A stretch of DNA of 64,000 bases from Paenibacillus turicensis (lineage in GTDB: Bacteria > Bacillota > Bacilli > Paenibacillales > Paenibacillaceae). A model generated the notes under the pieces. The model made no database searches, was not told the DNA's origin, and saw nothing but the letters and a program-made list of their open reading frames with translations. Position 1 is the first letter of the stretch. The number at the start of each line of letters is the position of its first letter. The translations under genes were made by a program, and so were the position numbers. Below are positions 36,229 to 45,176 of this stretch, one piece after another. The stretch covers positions 1-64,000 of the forward strand of contig NZ_JAGGKG010000006.1 of NCBI RefSeq assembly GCF_017873435.1, read 5' to 3'.

Positions 36229-36827
36229 CTGTTTACCTCCCCCTTTAGATACCCCATCAATAACTGTTTGATATATTGCTGTTCCCATACGATTCTCTCC
36301 TGAAGTAGTCGATTTTTTCGATGTAATAATCTATGGACGCTACCAATCTTCACTTGATCGTCCATAGGTGGCAAAAAAATTTCCAAAGTCCTAAGCATTT
36401 GAATCGACAAAGCTGCTATACTGGAACCTTGCGTTGCGATCTTCAATTGTTTGCGACAATCTGGATGTTCATTGATATACCACTCCAGATAGTCAGGATG
36501 CAATTCACCTGTAGGCTCAATGATGGCAAAGTTAGAAGGGATCAACTTTCCAGCATGCTCCTGCTGCAATGCTACTGCTCGTTGTCCAGTCAAGCTTATT
36601 AGGACTAAACCCTCTTTGGCGAGTGGTAAAGATACCAAACGCCCTTGATCTACATGAACATCAGAAGCATCTTGCTGATTCTCTACCGATGTGGGATCAG
36701 GACTTAACCACTCGTTCATTTCTTTCATCGTGTAGACCGGAAGCTTTACTGCCTCCAATGAAGGTGACGTCTGTATACGGGATAAAAATGCCCCTTGCAC
36801 CACCGATGCACATTGTTCTAAATTCAA
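36225..36827 (-). CDS. Half-size HsdS-like specificity protein
   Basis: This 200-residue protein has one target-recognition-type domain ending in the QGSSIAALSIQMLRTLEIFLPP motif, followed by the conserved HsdS spacer helix (VHRLLHRKNRLLQERI). A full HsdS has two such units. The start is TTG with GGAGGG 5 nt upstream. It precedes hsdM by a 4-nt overlap and has its own promoter region, as a terminator separates it from hsdR. As a dimer it could give HsdM a second, palindromic specificity, or it could modulate the full HsdS. The N-terminal 60 residues are unusual for the family. Confidence 0.78.
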   Translation of the reverse strand: MNLEQCASVVQGAFLSRIQTSPSLEAVKLPVYTMKEMNEWLSPDPTSVENQQDASDVHVDQGRLVSLPLAKEGLVLISLTGQRAVALQQEHAGKLIPSNFAIIEPTGELHPDYLEWYINEHPDCRKQLKIATQGSSIAALSIQMLRTLEIFLPPMDDQVKIGSVHRLLHRKNRLLQERIVWEQQYIKQLLMGYLKGEVNR

Positions 36828-36843
36828 ACCAACCCTCCCCTTT

Positions 36844-36863
36844 TGCTATTTATTAAAATAGCA
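36844..36863. promoter_or_regulatory. Palindrome P1, probable operator of the S'-M-S operon
   Basis: TGCTATTTATTAAAATAGCA is a nearly perfect 20-bp palindrome 17 bp upstream of the half-size S gene. A second palindrome of the same sequence type lies 74 bp away (36918-36937). A dimeric regulator or the RM proteins themselves may bind it. Confidence 0.55.
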
Positions 36864-36885
36864 TTAAACCAACAACTTCAATATA

Positions 36886-36921
36886 ATAAAAAACAGCAGA
36901 AAAGGCAAGTCCTTTTCTGCT
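36886..36921 (-). terminator. Terminator after hsdR
   Basis: AGCAGAAAAGG / CCTTTTCTGCT (36895-36905, 36911-36921) is a perfect 11-bp stem followed on the minus strand by TTTTTT. It separates hsdR from the S'-M-S genes. Confidence 0.9.
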
Positions 36922-36937
36922 ATTTTTATAAATAGCA
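36918..36937. promoter_or_regulatory. Palindrome P2, twin of P1
   Basis: TGCTATTTTTATAAATAGCA matches palindrome P1 in both arms. It ends immediately before the hsdR stop codon and overlaps the start of the terminator stem. Confidence 0.5.
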
Positions 36938-39691
36938 CTATGAAAAACGTTTGGTGTGCTCTGAGATGAACTCGATAATCCGTTGAATCATTGCTCGTTT
37001 TTTGAGGAATGGCAACTTAACAGCATCACTGATCTCTTGCTGGTTGACCAGTCCGCCGTACTCATATTCCTGTACAAAGCCTTGTATTACTTCAGCCGAT
37101 AACCCCACTTCACTGGCGAATGCTTCAATTTCCTTCATACGTTCTTCTTGTTCGAAGGCATTGTAGTTATCGTCTACCGAATCTGCATTGGTTAACGTTG
37201 GTACTACTTTTCGCAAGAAGTCCTTCAGCAAATTCGCTTTGAGTCGTAGCTGCTCGTTATCAGCCCGATTGATCTCATCTTCAATATCTTTTACCGACTT
37301 GTCCCGCTGCTCTTCATTATCGAAATCGATGTTCCGGATCAGATTCATGATATAGCTTACATTAATCCGATCGGTATGCATCAGCTCGATTAGGAAGTCA
37401 ACGTTCGCCAAGATCGATTCTTTACCCCCGCCGCGCTTAACTTCGTCATAAATACGGAGATACTTGCTCTTGTAATCCTGGTACTCCTGTTCAGAAATAC
37501 CCAATCGAGCCGAGTCGAATTCAAACTCGGTAAAAGTTTGGAGACGAGTCAGATATTTGGTAAGCTCACGGAAGCTAATGACAAACTCTTGTTTTTCTTC
37601 CTCCCGCTCCAAAGCATCTACTTCCGCTGGCGTAGCGGCGAGAGCTTTGACTTTTACCAGAGCTGCCCTGAACATTTGAAGGTATTCTTCGTAACTCTTC
37701 ATCAGGACATCATCGACGCTATCTGTCTTTGAGAACAACTTGATTGCCTCGTCCGTATCTTCCTTGAGATTGCGGAAGCATACAATATTCCCGTAAGGTT
37801 TGGTCGCTTTCTCCGTCCGATTGGTGCGAGAGAAGGCTTGAATCAAATTATGATATTTTAAGAAGCGATCCATGTAGAGGATATTCAAAGTTTTGCTGTC
37901 GAATCCTGTCAAAAAGATGTTGACTACCAGTAAGATATCGATCTGAGCAGTCTTGACTTTACGAGAAACATCGGCAAAATATCCTTGGTACTTATCTGTT
38001 GAGAAGTTGGTTCCAAACATAGCATTGTAGTCCTTGATGATACGTTCAAGGCTATCCCGAGAATGCTCGTCTTGTCCATCGCCTTCACTGTCCTCATTCT
38101 GTCCATAGGTGAAAATGCCGGCAATCTTCAAGTTATGTGACATGGACTTGAAGGTGTCGTAGTACTTAACCAGCATCGGGATGCTATCCACAGTGAATAG
38201 TCCTGTATACCCCTTACTGCGTGACTTCCGATCATGATGGTTTATGATGTTCTCAGCGATCAAACGGATTCGATCATCATGCATCCAGACTTCATCAGTC
38301 AGAATTCCTTTTACGCGGGTCTGATCCTTTTCGTTAATTGAAACATCAACCGTTTGGATGTAATCCACCGAAAACCCCAAGACATTGCCATCATGGATCG
38401 CATCTTTAATCAGATACGTATGTAGACATTTCTCAAAAATATCGGCGGTTACCCGACCGTCTTGGCTTTTGTTTTCTTCGAACAAAGGTGTTCCAGTAAA
38501 ACCAAAGTACTGCGCCTCTTTAAAATGATTGTCAACGAGTTTTTTCATCTTACCAAACTGACTGCGATGACACTCATCAATAATGAAGACAACCCGCTCC
38601 TGTTGATACGGCTTCATAATCTCCTCATATCGAGGATTTTTTATAGCGTTCGCCATCTTTTGAATTGTAGTAACGATCAACGGCTTTGTTAAGTCCGAAA
38701 TTTGTGCCACCAATTTTTCAGTATCGTCTGTCATGTCTACTGAATCCGGTTCAAATTTGTTAAACTCCGCCAAGGTCTGACTATCTAGGTCCTTTCGGTC
38801 AACGAGGAAGAAGACCTTCTTTATATGCGGTTCGTTCGCAAGGATTTGGCTCGCCTTGAATGAAGTTAATGTCTTCCCGCTACCAGTAGTGTGCCAGATA
38901 TAACCGTTGTTCTTAGTTTCCAAGGCACGCTTAATAAGTGCTTCAACTGCATAGACCTGATACGGTCGCATGACCATTAATAGCTTCTCGGTCTCATTCA
39001 ACACCATGTACCGGGCTATCATCTTAGCCATGTGGCACTTTTCTAGGAAGTTGGACGTGAAATCGCTTAGATTGGTGATACGATTATTTTCTGCATCCGA
39101 CCAGAAGAAGGTGTGCGAAAACAAGATGTCACCATCAGAGTTTGCAAAATATTTCGTATCAACCCCATTGCTGACAACAAACAGCTGCAGATAGCGATAT
39201 AACCCCCTGAAGGAGTGTTTTCGATACCGTTGGATTTGATTGAACGCTTCTTTAAAATCTAAGCCGCGGCGCTTTAACTCGATCTGCACTACAGGGAAGC
39301 CGTTAATGAAAATTGTTACATCATAACGATTTTTATACGTCCCTTCGACTGTTGTCTGATTGGTGACCTGAAAAATGTTCTTACACCAATCACGGGTATT
39401 CATCAACTCAAGATAGACCTCTGTTCCGTCATCACGCTGGAACACCTGTTTATCCCTAAGAATCTTTGCGGAGTCAAAAATGCTTTTCCCATCAATCTGA
39501 GTTAGGAATCGGCTGAACTCCGAATCCGTCAGTGGCTGACCATTTAATTTCTTCTCATTGAATTTATTCAGTTGCTGTTTAAAGTTTCCTAAAAGCGAAT
39601 CATAATCATTTATTGTTACTCGCTCGTAGCCCTGACGAACAAGTTGCTCGATCAGATTTTTCTCAAGCTGGGCTTCCGACTGATAAGACAA
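36938..39691 (-). CDS. hsdR: Type I restriction enzyme endonuclease/translocase HsdR
   Basis: This 917-residue ATP-dependent translocase and nuclease subunit has an N-terminal nuclease domain with RYDVTIFIN and VVQIELKRRG (the D ... E-x-K pattern). The SF2 motor has Walker A TTGSGKTLTS (about 265-274), DECHRSQ in motif II, FTGTPLF and the AFSRTNRTE motif VI. A helical C-terminal domain that binds HsdM follows. The start is TTG with GAGGAGG 8 nt upstream. The order hsdR-terminator-S'-M-S lets cells express methylation without restriction. Confidence 0.96.
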   Translation of the reverse strand: MSYQSEAQLEKNLIEQLVRQGYERVTINDYDSLLGNFKQQLNKFNEKKLNGQPLTDSEFSRFLTQIDGKSIFDSAKILRDKQVFQRDDGTEVYLELMNTRDWCKNIFQVTNQTTVEGTYKNRYDVTIFINGFPVVQIELKRRGLDFKEAFNQIQRYRKHSFRGLYRYLQLFVVSNGVDTKYFANSDGDILFSHTFFWSDAENNRITNLSDFTSNFLEKCHMAKMIARYMVLNETEKLLMVMRPYQVYAVEALIKRALETKNNGYIWHTTGSGKTLTSFKASQILANEPHIKKVFFLVDRKDLDSQTLAEFNKFEPDSVDMTDDTEKLVAQISDLTKPLIVTTIQKMANAIKNPRYEEIMKPYQQERVVFIIDECHRSQFGKMKKLVDNHFKEAQYFGFTGTPLFEENKSQDGRVTADIFEKCLHTYLIKDAIHDGNVLGFSVDYIQTVDVSINEKDQTRVKGILTDEVWMHDDRIRLIAENIINHHDRKSRSKGYTGLFTVDSIPMLVKYYDTFKSMSHNLKIAGIFTYGQNEDSEGDGQDEHSRDSLERIIKDYNAMFGTNFSTDKYQGYFADVSRKVKTAQIDILLVVNIFLTGFDSKTLNILYMDRFLKYHNLIQAFSRTNRTEKATKPYGNIVCFRNLKEDTDEAIKLFSKTDSVDDVLMKSYEEYLQMFRAALVKVKALAATPAEVDALEREEEKQEFVISFRELTKYLTRLQTFTEFEFDSARLGISEQEYQDYKSKYLRIYDEVKRGGGKESILANVDFLIELMHTDRINVSYIMNLIRNIDFDNEEQRDKSVKDIEDEINRADNEQLRLKANLLKDFLRKVVPTLTNADSVDDNYNAFEQEERMKEIEAFASEVGLSAEVIQGFVQEYEYGGLVNQQEISDAVKLPFLKKRAMIQRIIEFISEHTKRFS

Positions 39692-39881
39692 ATGTAAAAC
39701 CTCCTCAGGTGTTCTTTACCCCACTCATACACAGGAGTCTTACAATATTCTACATTTCCCAGCCGATATCCTTCTAGAGCCCCAAATCCCGGAGATTTCT
39801 TTAAAAATCCTCTGTCTGACTTACAGCCCTAAACTAGTCGAAATCAATAAACCGGGTCTAATTCTTCCTTTTGCGACATCC

Positions 39882-39911
39882 TTCATCACAGTTCTGGAAA
39901 TGTGATACAAT
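39882..39911 (+). promoter_or_regulatory. Probable promoter of the zinc-ribbon gene
   Basis: An extended -10 TGATACAAT (TACAAT at 39906-39911) has a weak -35 TTCATC (39882-39887) 18 bp upstream, about 38 nt before the 39949 start codon. The rest of the gap from 39692 holds no gene. Confidence 0.45.
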
Positions 39912-39948
39912 AGTCTTAATATTCAATGTTTCTTAGAGGGGGGTTATT

Positions 39949-42114
39949 ATGTCGGAAAAACACGCAGATAAATTACTTCATGTCCAGAATGGAGTTATAC
40001 GTCACCTGTTATATTCAAAGGTAGACGAGCAGGATTTAATCAACCGTTATCGTGTAGTTGTCAAACGTGAAGTTAAACGAGATTTAAAAGTGGCTTTGGA
40101 GCGACTTGACAAGCAAAAACTAGTTGAGATTGTGGCTATCTCACCAGAGATAACTGAATCTGATATCGAAACCTGTTTTGAAGATAATCGATACAGCCGC
40201 AGACCCAATTTTCGGCTGTTTATGCTGCGTCCGCATAACCCTCAACTGAGTTCATCCTCATTCATTGCAGATCACAAGAATAATACTGGTGTGTCCAAAA
40301 TGAATGAGTTGCTCAAGCCAATCACTTACCCCAATGACAACATATTTGGACTACTTGCTATTGACCAAACAGTTGTCAATCACGAAACGGTAGAAATCTC
40401 ATTACAATATCAAGAAAGATATAATTACATCAATCCTGAAACCGAACAGTCCGATTTTATTTACGAATTGAAGTTCGGCTTCTTATGGATCAACTTTGAT
40501 CAACGCTTTGTGAGCATTAGTATACCTACTGAGTCACTGGTTGGAACAATATCCAAAACTCTTGAAAGAGCCTTTGATTGCTTTGTTTCACCTGTAAACA
40601 TCACCAAAAAGATTGTCGACAGTGTGTTTAGCAAAGAGTCAATGAAAAGAACCACTTTGAGCAATCCTGACCCCGAATCAGGTAAGCCAAGCAAAGTTAC
40701 TTTGGCTGACAGTGATCTTGGTAATAAGGTTGGTCAACTTACTGAATTCGATGGGTACGACTCGCCAAGTTCAGTTTATCAAGAAGCAATCGACGAGGAC
40801 GGAGACTTCTTCTCAACTCTTGGGGTCAACAATGACAAAGGCAAGATTTATCTTACCCGTCAGCTTAAAGCCTCTGAAATGAGACGTTGGGGGATTTGGC
40901 GAATCGGACAGATCATGAATTACATTAACTCCATTCAGGAAAATGGTGAAATCGACGATAAGTTCGAATCATTTGGACTTGATGAAGATCCCGATCTTGT
41001 TGCCTTCACAACTACAAATGACGAGAAAAAAGTTATTTTGGAAGTCACTAAGGCAGTTGTCACCTGTAAGGTAAAAAAGATTGATAGCTTCAAGCTCCAC
41101 GACTTAAATGTTGATAAAATTGTAGGTTCACTGAAGAAGCATACCATTACCCACTTCTATCCTTACTGCGATAGTTGCGACCATTATGCAGATATCACCT
41201 GTAATAACTGCGGAAACACCGACTTGTTAACGGTTTCCGTAAAAAGAGGACAGGTTCCAAAGGTCGTATGTTCATTCTGTTACACCGAACTTCAACAGGA
41301 TAACGTTCGCTGCTTAATGGATCATAAGGTCAGAATAGACTCCTGGTATGATGGAGTCGTAATTAATCCTAAATCAACTTTAGTCGAACTTACCGAAAAA
41401 ATCATAAACAAGTATTTCCCGGATGAAGGATTTTCACATGAGGAAGAATCCTTCTATCTTCAAAACAATGTCGTTCACTATTCATCTAGAGTTTCTTCGA
41501 AAGTCATGTTCAAAGTGAGGGAACTTCAACAATTTAAGCCCGTTTGGGATCGGAGAATTACCCCTAAACGCCGCGAAGAACTTGCCGAAGTGTTGAGCTT
41601 ACTTACAGAAAAATGTTCTAAACATAGTGTCGATGCCTGCCAAGCCTGTCAGCATGAAAAAAGCGTCCGCTGCATAATGAAACCTTTTGTAACGTTTACT
41701 GATCATAAATTACATCCGCATCATGGACAAGAATACGGTGATATCAGCTTTACCATCCAGATGCTTGGTATGGACGATGCCGTATTTGTAGGGATAGCCA
41801 AGAGTTATGAGAAGAAACCGATAAAACCAACAGACACAAAAGCTTATGAGATGCTTCAACAGTTTGTTTATAAATGTAAGGACACTACTGTCAATGTTTT
41901 AGGAATTGTGGTAGCAGGGGAACTTGAACAGGGTTTTGTAGCCGTGTTGCAGGATCTTGCCGGAAGGTACAAAAAGAAAGTCGTAATGTGGACTTACGAG
42001 GAATTGATGTTGGTGGTCGATTTTGCCATCAAGAAATATGATTTATCAATCGCTGAGGTTGTTGAAGAACTAAAGGCAGATAAAGTCAAAAGAAAACGGA
42101 AGCCTGCCAGTTAA
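39949..42114 (+). CDS. Large unknown protein with zinc-ribbon cluster
   Basis: This is a 721-residue protein of unknown family. An N-terminal half without recognised domain is followed by a zinc-binding cluster: C407-x2-C410, C418-x2-C421 and C441-x2-C444 (CDSC, CNNC, CSFC). A second Cys/His-rich part follows (CSKHSVDACQACQ, about 574-586). The C-terminal 120 residues (MDDAVFVGIAKSY ... VLGIVVAGELEQG ... VVMWTYEELMLVV) have the strand-helix order of a restriction-endonuclease-like domain, but key acidic residues are unclear. The ATG has GAGGGGGG upstream. It is a single gene on the opposite strand to hsdR with its own promoter and terminator. A nucleic-acid-binding defence protein is my best guess. 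Confidence 0.7.
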   Translation: MSEKHADKLLHVQNGVIRHLLYSKVDEQDLINRYRVVVKREVKRDLKVALERLDKQKLVEIVAISPEITESDIETCFEDNRYSRRPNFRLFMLRPHNPQLSSSSFIADHKNNTGVSKMNELLKPITYPNDNIFGLLAIDQTVVNHETVEISLQYQERYNYINPETEQSDFIYELKFGFLWINFDQRFVSISIPTESLVGTISKTLERAFDCFVSPVNITKKIVDSVFSKESMKRTTLSNPDPESGKPSKVTLADSDLGNKVGQLTEFDGYDSPSSVYQEAIDEDGDFFSTLGVNNDKGKIYLTRQLKASEMRRWGIWRIGQIMNYINSIQENGEIDDKFESFGLDEDPDLVAFTTTNDEKKVILEVTKAVVTCKVKKIDSFKLHDLNVDKIVGSLKKHTITHFYPYCDSCDHYADITCNNCGNTDLLTVSVKRGQVPKVVCSFCYTELQQDNVRCLMDHKVRIDSWYDGVVINPKSTLVELTEKIINKYFPDEGFSHEEESFYLQNNVVHYSSRVSSKVMFKVRELQQFKPVWDRRITPKRREELAEVLSLLTEKCSKHSVDACQACQHEKSVRCIMKPFVTFTDHKLHPHHGQEYGDISFTIQMLGMDDAVFVGIAKSYEKKPIKPTDTKAYEMLQQFVYKCKDTTVNVLGIVVAGELEQGFVAVLQDLAGRYKKKVVMWTYEELMLVVDFAIKKYDLSIAEVVEELKADKVKRKRKPAS

Positions 42115-42122
42115 TATTTCGC

Positions 42123-42159
42123 AAAAATCAACCCTGTCATTCGACTTTGACAGGGTTGA
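42123..42159. terminator. Bidirectional terminator between convergent genes
   Basis: A perfect 12-bp inverted repeat TCAACCCTGTCA / TGACAGGGTTGA (42128-42139, 42148-42159) lies between the 721-residue gene and the convergent 42390 gene. A run of five T residues follows on the minus strand. Confidence 0.85.
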
Positions 42160-42389
42160 TTCATTTGCTATCAGACAGTGGGCAACCTAAACTATGTAGC
42201 ACATCAACTTAAGGTTCATTTTTTACTTTCTTTTTTAATTCGTACAACAGAAAACCATCAAATAATAATACCCCACCTGACGAATTCCTTGATAAAAATT
42301 CGACAGTTGGAGCATTTATCCCTTCCTGATACTTGAAGTCATGTCTGTAGCTTTCAGCTTCGCTACAATTAAGCCTCTAATGTATCAAC

Positions 42390-43199
42390 CTAAACCCTCT
42401 CTGGTTTTTTGCCACCCCTGAATGCAGAGTGACCATCTAGATTCGCCAACAATATTTTTCGGGTCGTTTTGTACTTATCTCCCACCATACCGAGCCGGAT
42501 CAGGAAAAGTCTGAAAGTAAACTTATCATTGTCGGTGTCCTTGCCTTTGGGTGACGTATACTTTAGCTTCATCGCGGTCTGGTTCAGCAATCCGACAAGG
42601 TGCGTATAGGCATGCATCTCTTCGGGACTACGTTCAGCTTGGAAAAACTTAAAGATGACCATACTGCTGTCGAAACTGAAGGCTATGCCTGGGCAATATT
42701 GTTCACCGATTTCAGATATCGCTGTCTTGAAACTTTCCAATGTATCGACATTAGCATCGTTGATGGCTTTAGCAAAATTATCTTCGATAATATTCGTTTC
42801 AATACTAAGTGATCTTTTTACAAGTACTTGTTTGCTGTAAAGCAAATTAACCAAATTTCTTAGGGATACCCCTGTATGACCTTCCAGCGGTACAGCTACT
42901 TCAAGTGGGGAGTTTGAGCTTGCCGTGAGCTCGACCGGATCGCCTGATTCAACTTGAATGACTGGTTCAACTTGGTCATTGGGTTCGCGTGGTTCATCTT
43001 GTATGGCAGCAACCTGTCCAGTTAATACGCTGTCGAGATCAACCTCCATGCCATTCGAATTCGTGATCTTGCCCGCTCTGTCAATCGAGTAAATCTCCGT
43101 GTCAGTCTCAATCTGATAAATAAAGCTCGGAACCCCCATGTACTTAGGCTTTACTCCAAAATGATCGCCTAACGTCTTTATGATTTCTTTTCTGTCCAT
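42390..43199 (-). CDS. Protein resembling the 'virulence-related' family of Firmicutes mobile elements
   Basis: This 269-residue soluble protein begins MDRKEIIKTLGDHFGVKPKYMGVPSF with a short beta part (IYSIDRAGKITN). I recall similar N-termini in proteins labelled virulence-related on Firmicutes conjugative elements; the biochemical role is unknown. A variable acidic linker (about 65-110) leads to a conserved C-terminal domain (about 110-269). The ATG at 43199 has GGAGG 5 nt upstream. It is a single gene. The family name is descriptive only and says nothing on virulence here. Confidence 0.6.
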   Translation of the reverse strand: MDRKEIIKTLGDHFGVKPKYMGVPSFIYQIETDTEIYSIDRAGKITNSNGMEVDLDSVLTGQVAAIQDEPREPNDQVEPVIQVESGDPVELTASSNSPLEVAVPLEGHTGVSLRNLVNLLYSKQVLVKRSLSIETNIIEDNFAKAINDANVDTLESFKTAISEIGEQYCPGIAFSFDSSMVIFKFFQAERSPEEMHAYTHLVGLLNQTAMKLKYTSPKGKDTDNDKFTFRLFLIRLGMVGDKYKTTRKILLANLDGHSAFRGGKKPERV

Positions 43200-43333
43200 A
43201 ACAACCTCCAAATAGAATTTACATTTTCAATGAGGTATGCGGTAACCGCGCCTTTCATTGAGGTTGTTGTAGTTCTAACTTGGACAGAGAATTAATGCAA
43301 GTAATTGTTGCGCATACCCCAAATAAATACGAC

Positions 43334-43362
43334 TTGACGGATATAGAAAGCAGATGTACTAT
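43334..43362 (+). promoter_or_regulatory. Promoter of the DUF1413 gene
   Basis: TTGACG (43334-43339) and TACTAT (43357-43362) are 17 bp apart, upstream of the gene at 43434. The start site would be near 43370, just before a run of heptamer repeats. Confidence 0.6.
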
Positions 43363-43371
43363 GTAACTACA

Positions 43372-43399
43372 AGCTACTAGCTACTCGCTATTAGCTACT
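43372..43399 (+). repeat. Four tandem heptamers in the 5' leader
   Basis: AGCTACT-AGCTACT-CGCTATT-AGCTACT is four 7-nt units, three of them identical, right at the predicted transcript start. Such a run can change length by slippage or be bound by a regulator. Confidence 0.6.
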
Positions 43400-43433
43400 A
43401 TGAGAAAATCTCGAACAGAAAGGAGAATGTAAA

Positions 43434-43685
43434 ATGCGAATCGATAAAAACACTTCTCTGGAGGACTTGATGAACATTGCCAAAGCAACTGTTCCAAGTC
43501 TGGATCAAGGTGAGGAGTTCCTTGTCAAAGACCTGTTTCGGGGCTTTGAATGGAACCGGATCGCTAAGGGCAATCGTACTAAGCTTGGCTCCATGTTCTT
43601 AAACTACGCCGAGAACCATGCAAGTAACTCCCTTGAAATATTAGGGAAAACGCCTCAGAATCAGCAGATGTACAGAAAGCTGTAG
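43434..43685 (+). CDS. DUF1413-like small protein
   Basis: This is an 83-residue protein whose core EEFLVKDLFRGFEWNRI followed by RTKLGSMFL matches the DUF1413 pattern found in Firmicutes genomes and mobile elements. The role of the family is unknown; small size and basic patches allow a DNA-binding or regulatory role. AAAGGAG precedes the ATG. It has its own promoter and terminator. Confidence 0.75.
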   Translation: MRIDKNTSLEDLMNIAKATVPSLDQGEEFLVKDLFRGFEWNRIAKGNRTKLGSMFLNYAENHASNSLEILGKTPQNQQMYRKL

Positions 43686-43705
43686 TTAACTCTTCTCCTG
43701 AAAAG

Positions 43706-43742
43706 AACAGAAGTGATGTGTCCTTTCCACATCACTTCTGTT
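43706..43742. terminator. Bidirectional terminator
   Basis: A perfect 15-bp inverted repeat AACAGAAGTGATGTG / CACATCACTTCTGTT (43706-43720, 43728-43742) is followed by ATTTCTTCC on the plus strand and CTTTTC on the minus strand. It ends the DUF1413 gene and probably the operon from the right. Confidence 0.88.
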
Positions 43743-43849
43743 ATTTCTTCCTTGCAGTATAAACTTTGAAATTTCACTGCTTCTTTTGAACGGCAATATA
43801 ATTTACTTATACATATATGATATGCTGCTGAATTTTAAGGAATCTCGTA

Positions 43850-45106
43850 TTACAACAATCTATCTGCAGTAAGAGCTTCGAATTCTCTGCATGCGTCGAT
43901 ATACTGCTCTCTGATTTCAGGTTTTGAAGTAAATAAAACACGGATGGCTTCCCTTAAATGCCAAGGGTGATGCTCTGGCGAAAAAGCTGAATAAAGAGCT
44001 GTCACTACATCCTTATCAAATCCGTACTTCTCTAAATACCAAATGACTGTTCTCTTTTTATGATGATTTGCCCAATCAAATAACGATATTGAGCCTTCCC
44101 GAAACGCATAAATCCTAAATAACTCTACGAAGTTATTTTCCAACAAATATTTCAGTTCCTCCTCCTCGGATAGTTCTGCGGGATCGAGAATCGCTTGACA
44201 CTGGATAAGTCTCTTAACACATTCCTCAACTTGAGCCACAGGAACTAATTGTTGTCGAAGTAGAGCAGTTACTACACGCGGATTAGTATCCTCACCTGGT
44301 GCATACCATAAGGATCGGATTAATTCAGGGTCATTCCTGCAAAACCGAACTATACTTGGTTCATATCTCAACACTGCTCTAAACAACTTCATGTTGGCTT
44401 TCATGAATTGAAGTAGTTGAACGACAAAGTTCTCTTGCAATCTGAACATCCGATGCCAGAACACTAGTTTCTGCTCATCATCAAAAATTTCAATAGGATA
44501 ACCACCGTATAAGGCTTCCTTCACATCATCAAGAAATGACCTGTACTCCCGCTCCGGCATTGCTAACGGAATTTCTTGAAGAATCGGATCAGGATCGGCT
44601 TCAACTGGTGTTAAGCTTCTAGTGAAATGTACTTTTATTTTTGCTAGAACCGAGCTTTTACCCCCTTTGACCTTGAATTTTGGCAAGTTAGATTGGATGA
44701 AATACCAAAACGACTCTACATGTGGAGCCTTGATTAAGTTAGACTTTGCATGTGCGCAATCATTCCTGCGATTTCTCCAAAAAGCTAATTGTTGTCTTAA
44801 ATCCTCAGTCAAAGGGAACAGTACAGGTCCTTCTGCTTTCTTGGTTATCTCAAATACTGTAGTATCCCATATTTCATCTTCATCAAGTTCTTTGAGGTTT
44901 TTCCTCCAAAGTGAATCTGGATAATCATCTGGCTTAGATGAGTTCAGAACGCGATCCTTTAGAATTGTCTGAAAAGATAAATACGACAACAACAGACTGG
45001 CTCTATACGCAGATGCCTTATAACAAACAATTGCCTCCTCGAGTAGATCCCGAGCATCAATTGATACATTTTGACTTACTAACCAATCTTCAACCGGAAG
45101 ACGCAA
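43850..45106 (-). CDS. HEPN-motif protein, candidate defence effector
   Basis: This 418-residue protein has an N-terminal helical domain with the HEPN RNase signature: a helix pair (CYKASAYRASLLLSYLSFQ, about 29-47) and RNRRNDCAHA, where R114 and H119 give the R-x4-H catalytic motif. The rest (about 190-418) is helical and acidic without known domain. The start is TTG with AAGGGG upstream. It lies 70 bp after the AbiJ-like nuclease gene without a clear terminator between, so it probably shares that transcript. HEPN proteins with this motif are often RNA-cleaving toxins or defence effectors; activity here is inferred. Confidence 0.68.
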   Translation of the reverse strand: MRLPVEDWLVSQNVSIDARDLLEEAIVCYKASAYRASLLLSYLSFQTILKDRVLNSSKPDDYPDSLWRKNLKELDEDEIWDTTVFEITKKAEGPVLFPLTEDLRQQLAFWRNRRNDCAHAKSNLIKAPHVESFWYFIQSNLPKFKVKGGKSSVLAKIKVHFTRSLTPVEADPDPILQEIPLAMPEREYRSFLDDVKEALYGGYPIEIFDDEQKLVFWHRMFRLQENFVVQLLQFMKANMKLFRAVLRYEPSIVRFCRNDPELIRSLWYAPGEDTNPRVVTALLRQQLVPVAQVEECVKRLIQCQAILDPAELSEEEELKYLLENNFVELFRIYAFREGSISLFDWANHHKKRTVIWYLEKYGFDKDVVTALYSAFSPEHHPWHLREAIRVLFTSKPEIREQYIDACREFEALTADRLL

Positions 45107-45176
45107 TTTACCGCAACCCCTTCAATTTATTAATCATTCGCGACTAGGTATCTGGATTATTATTCTCTATCGAAAA

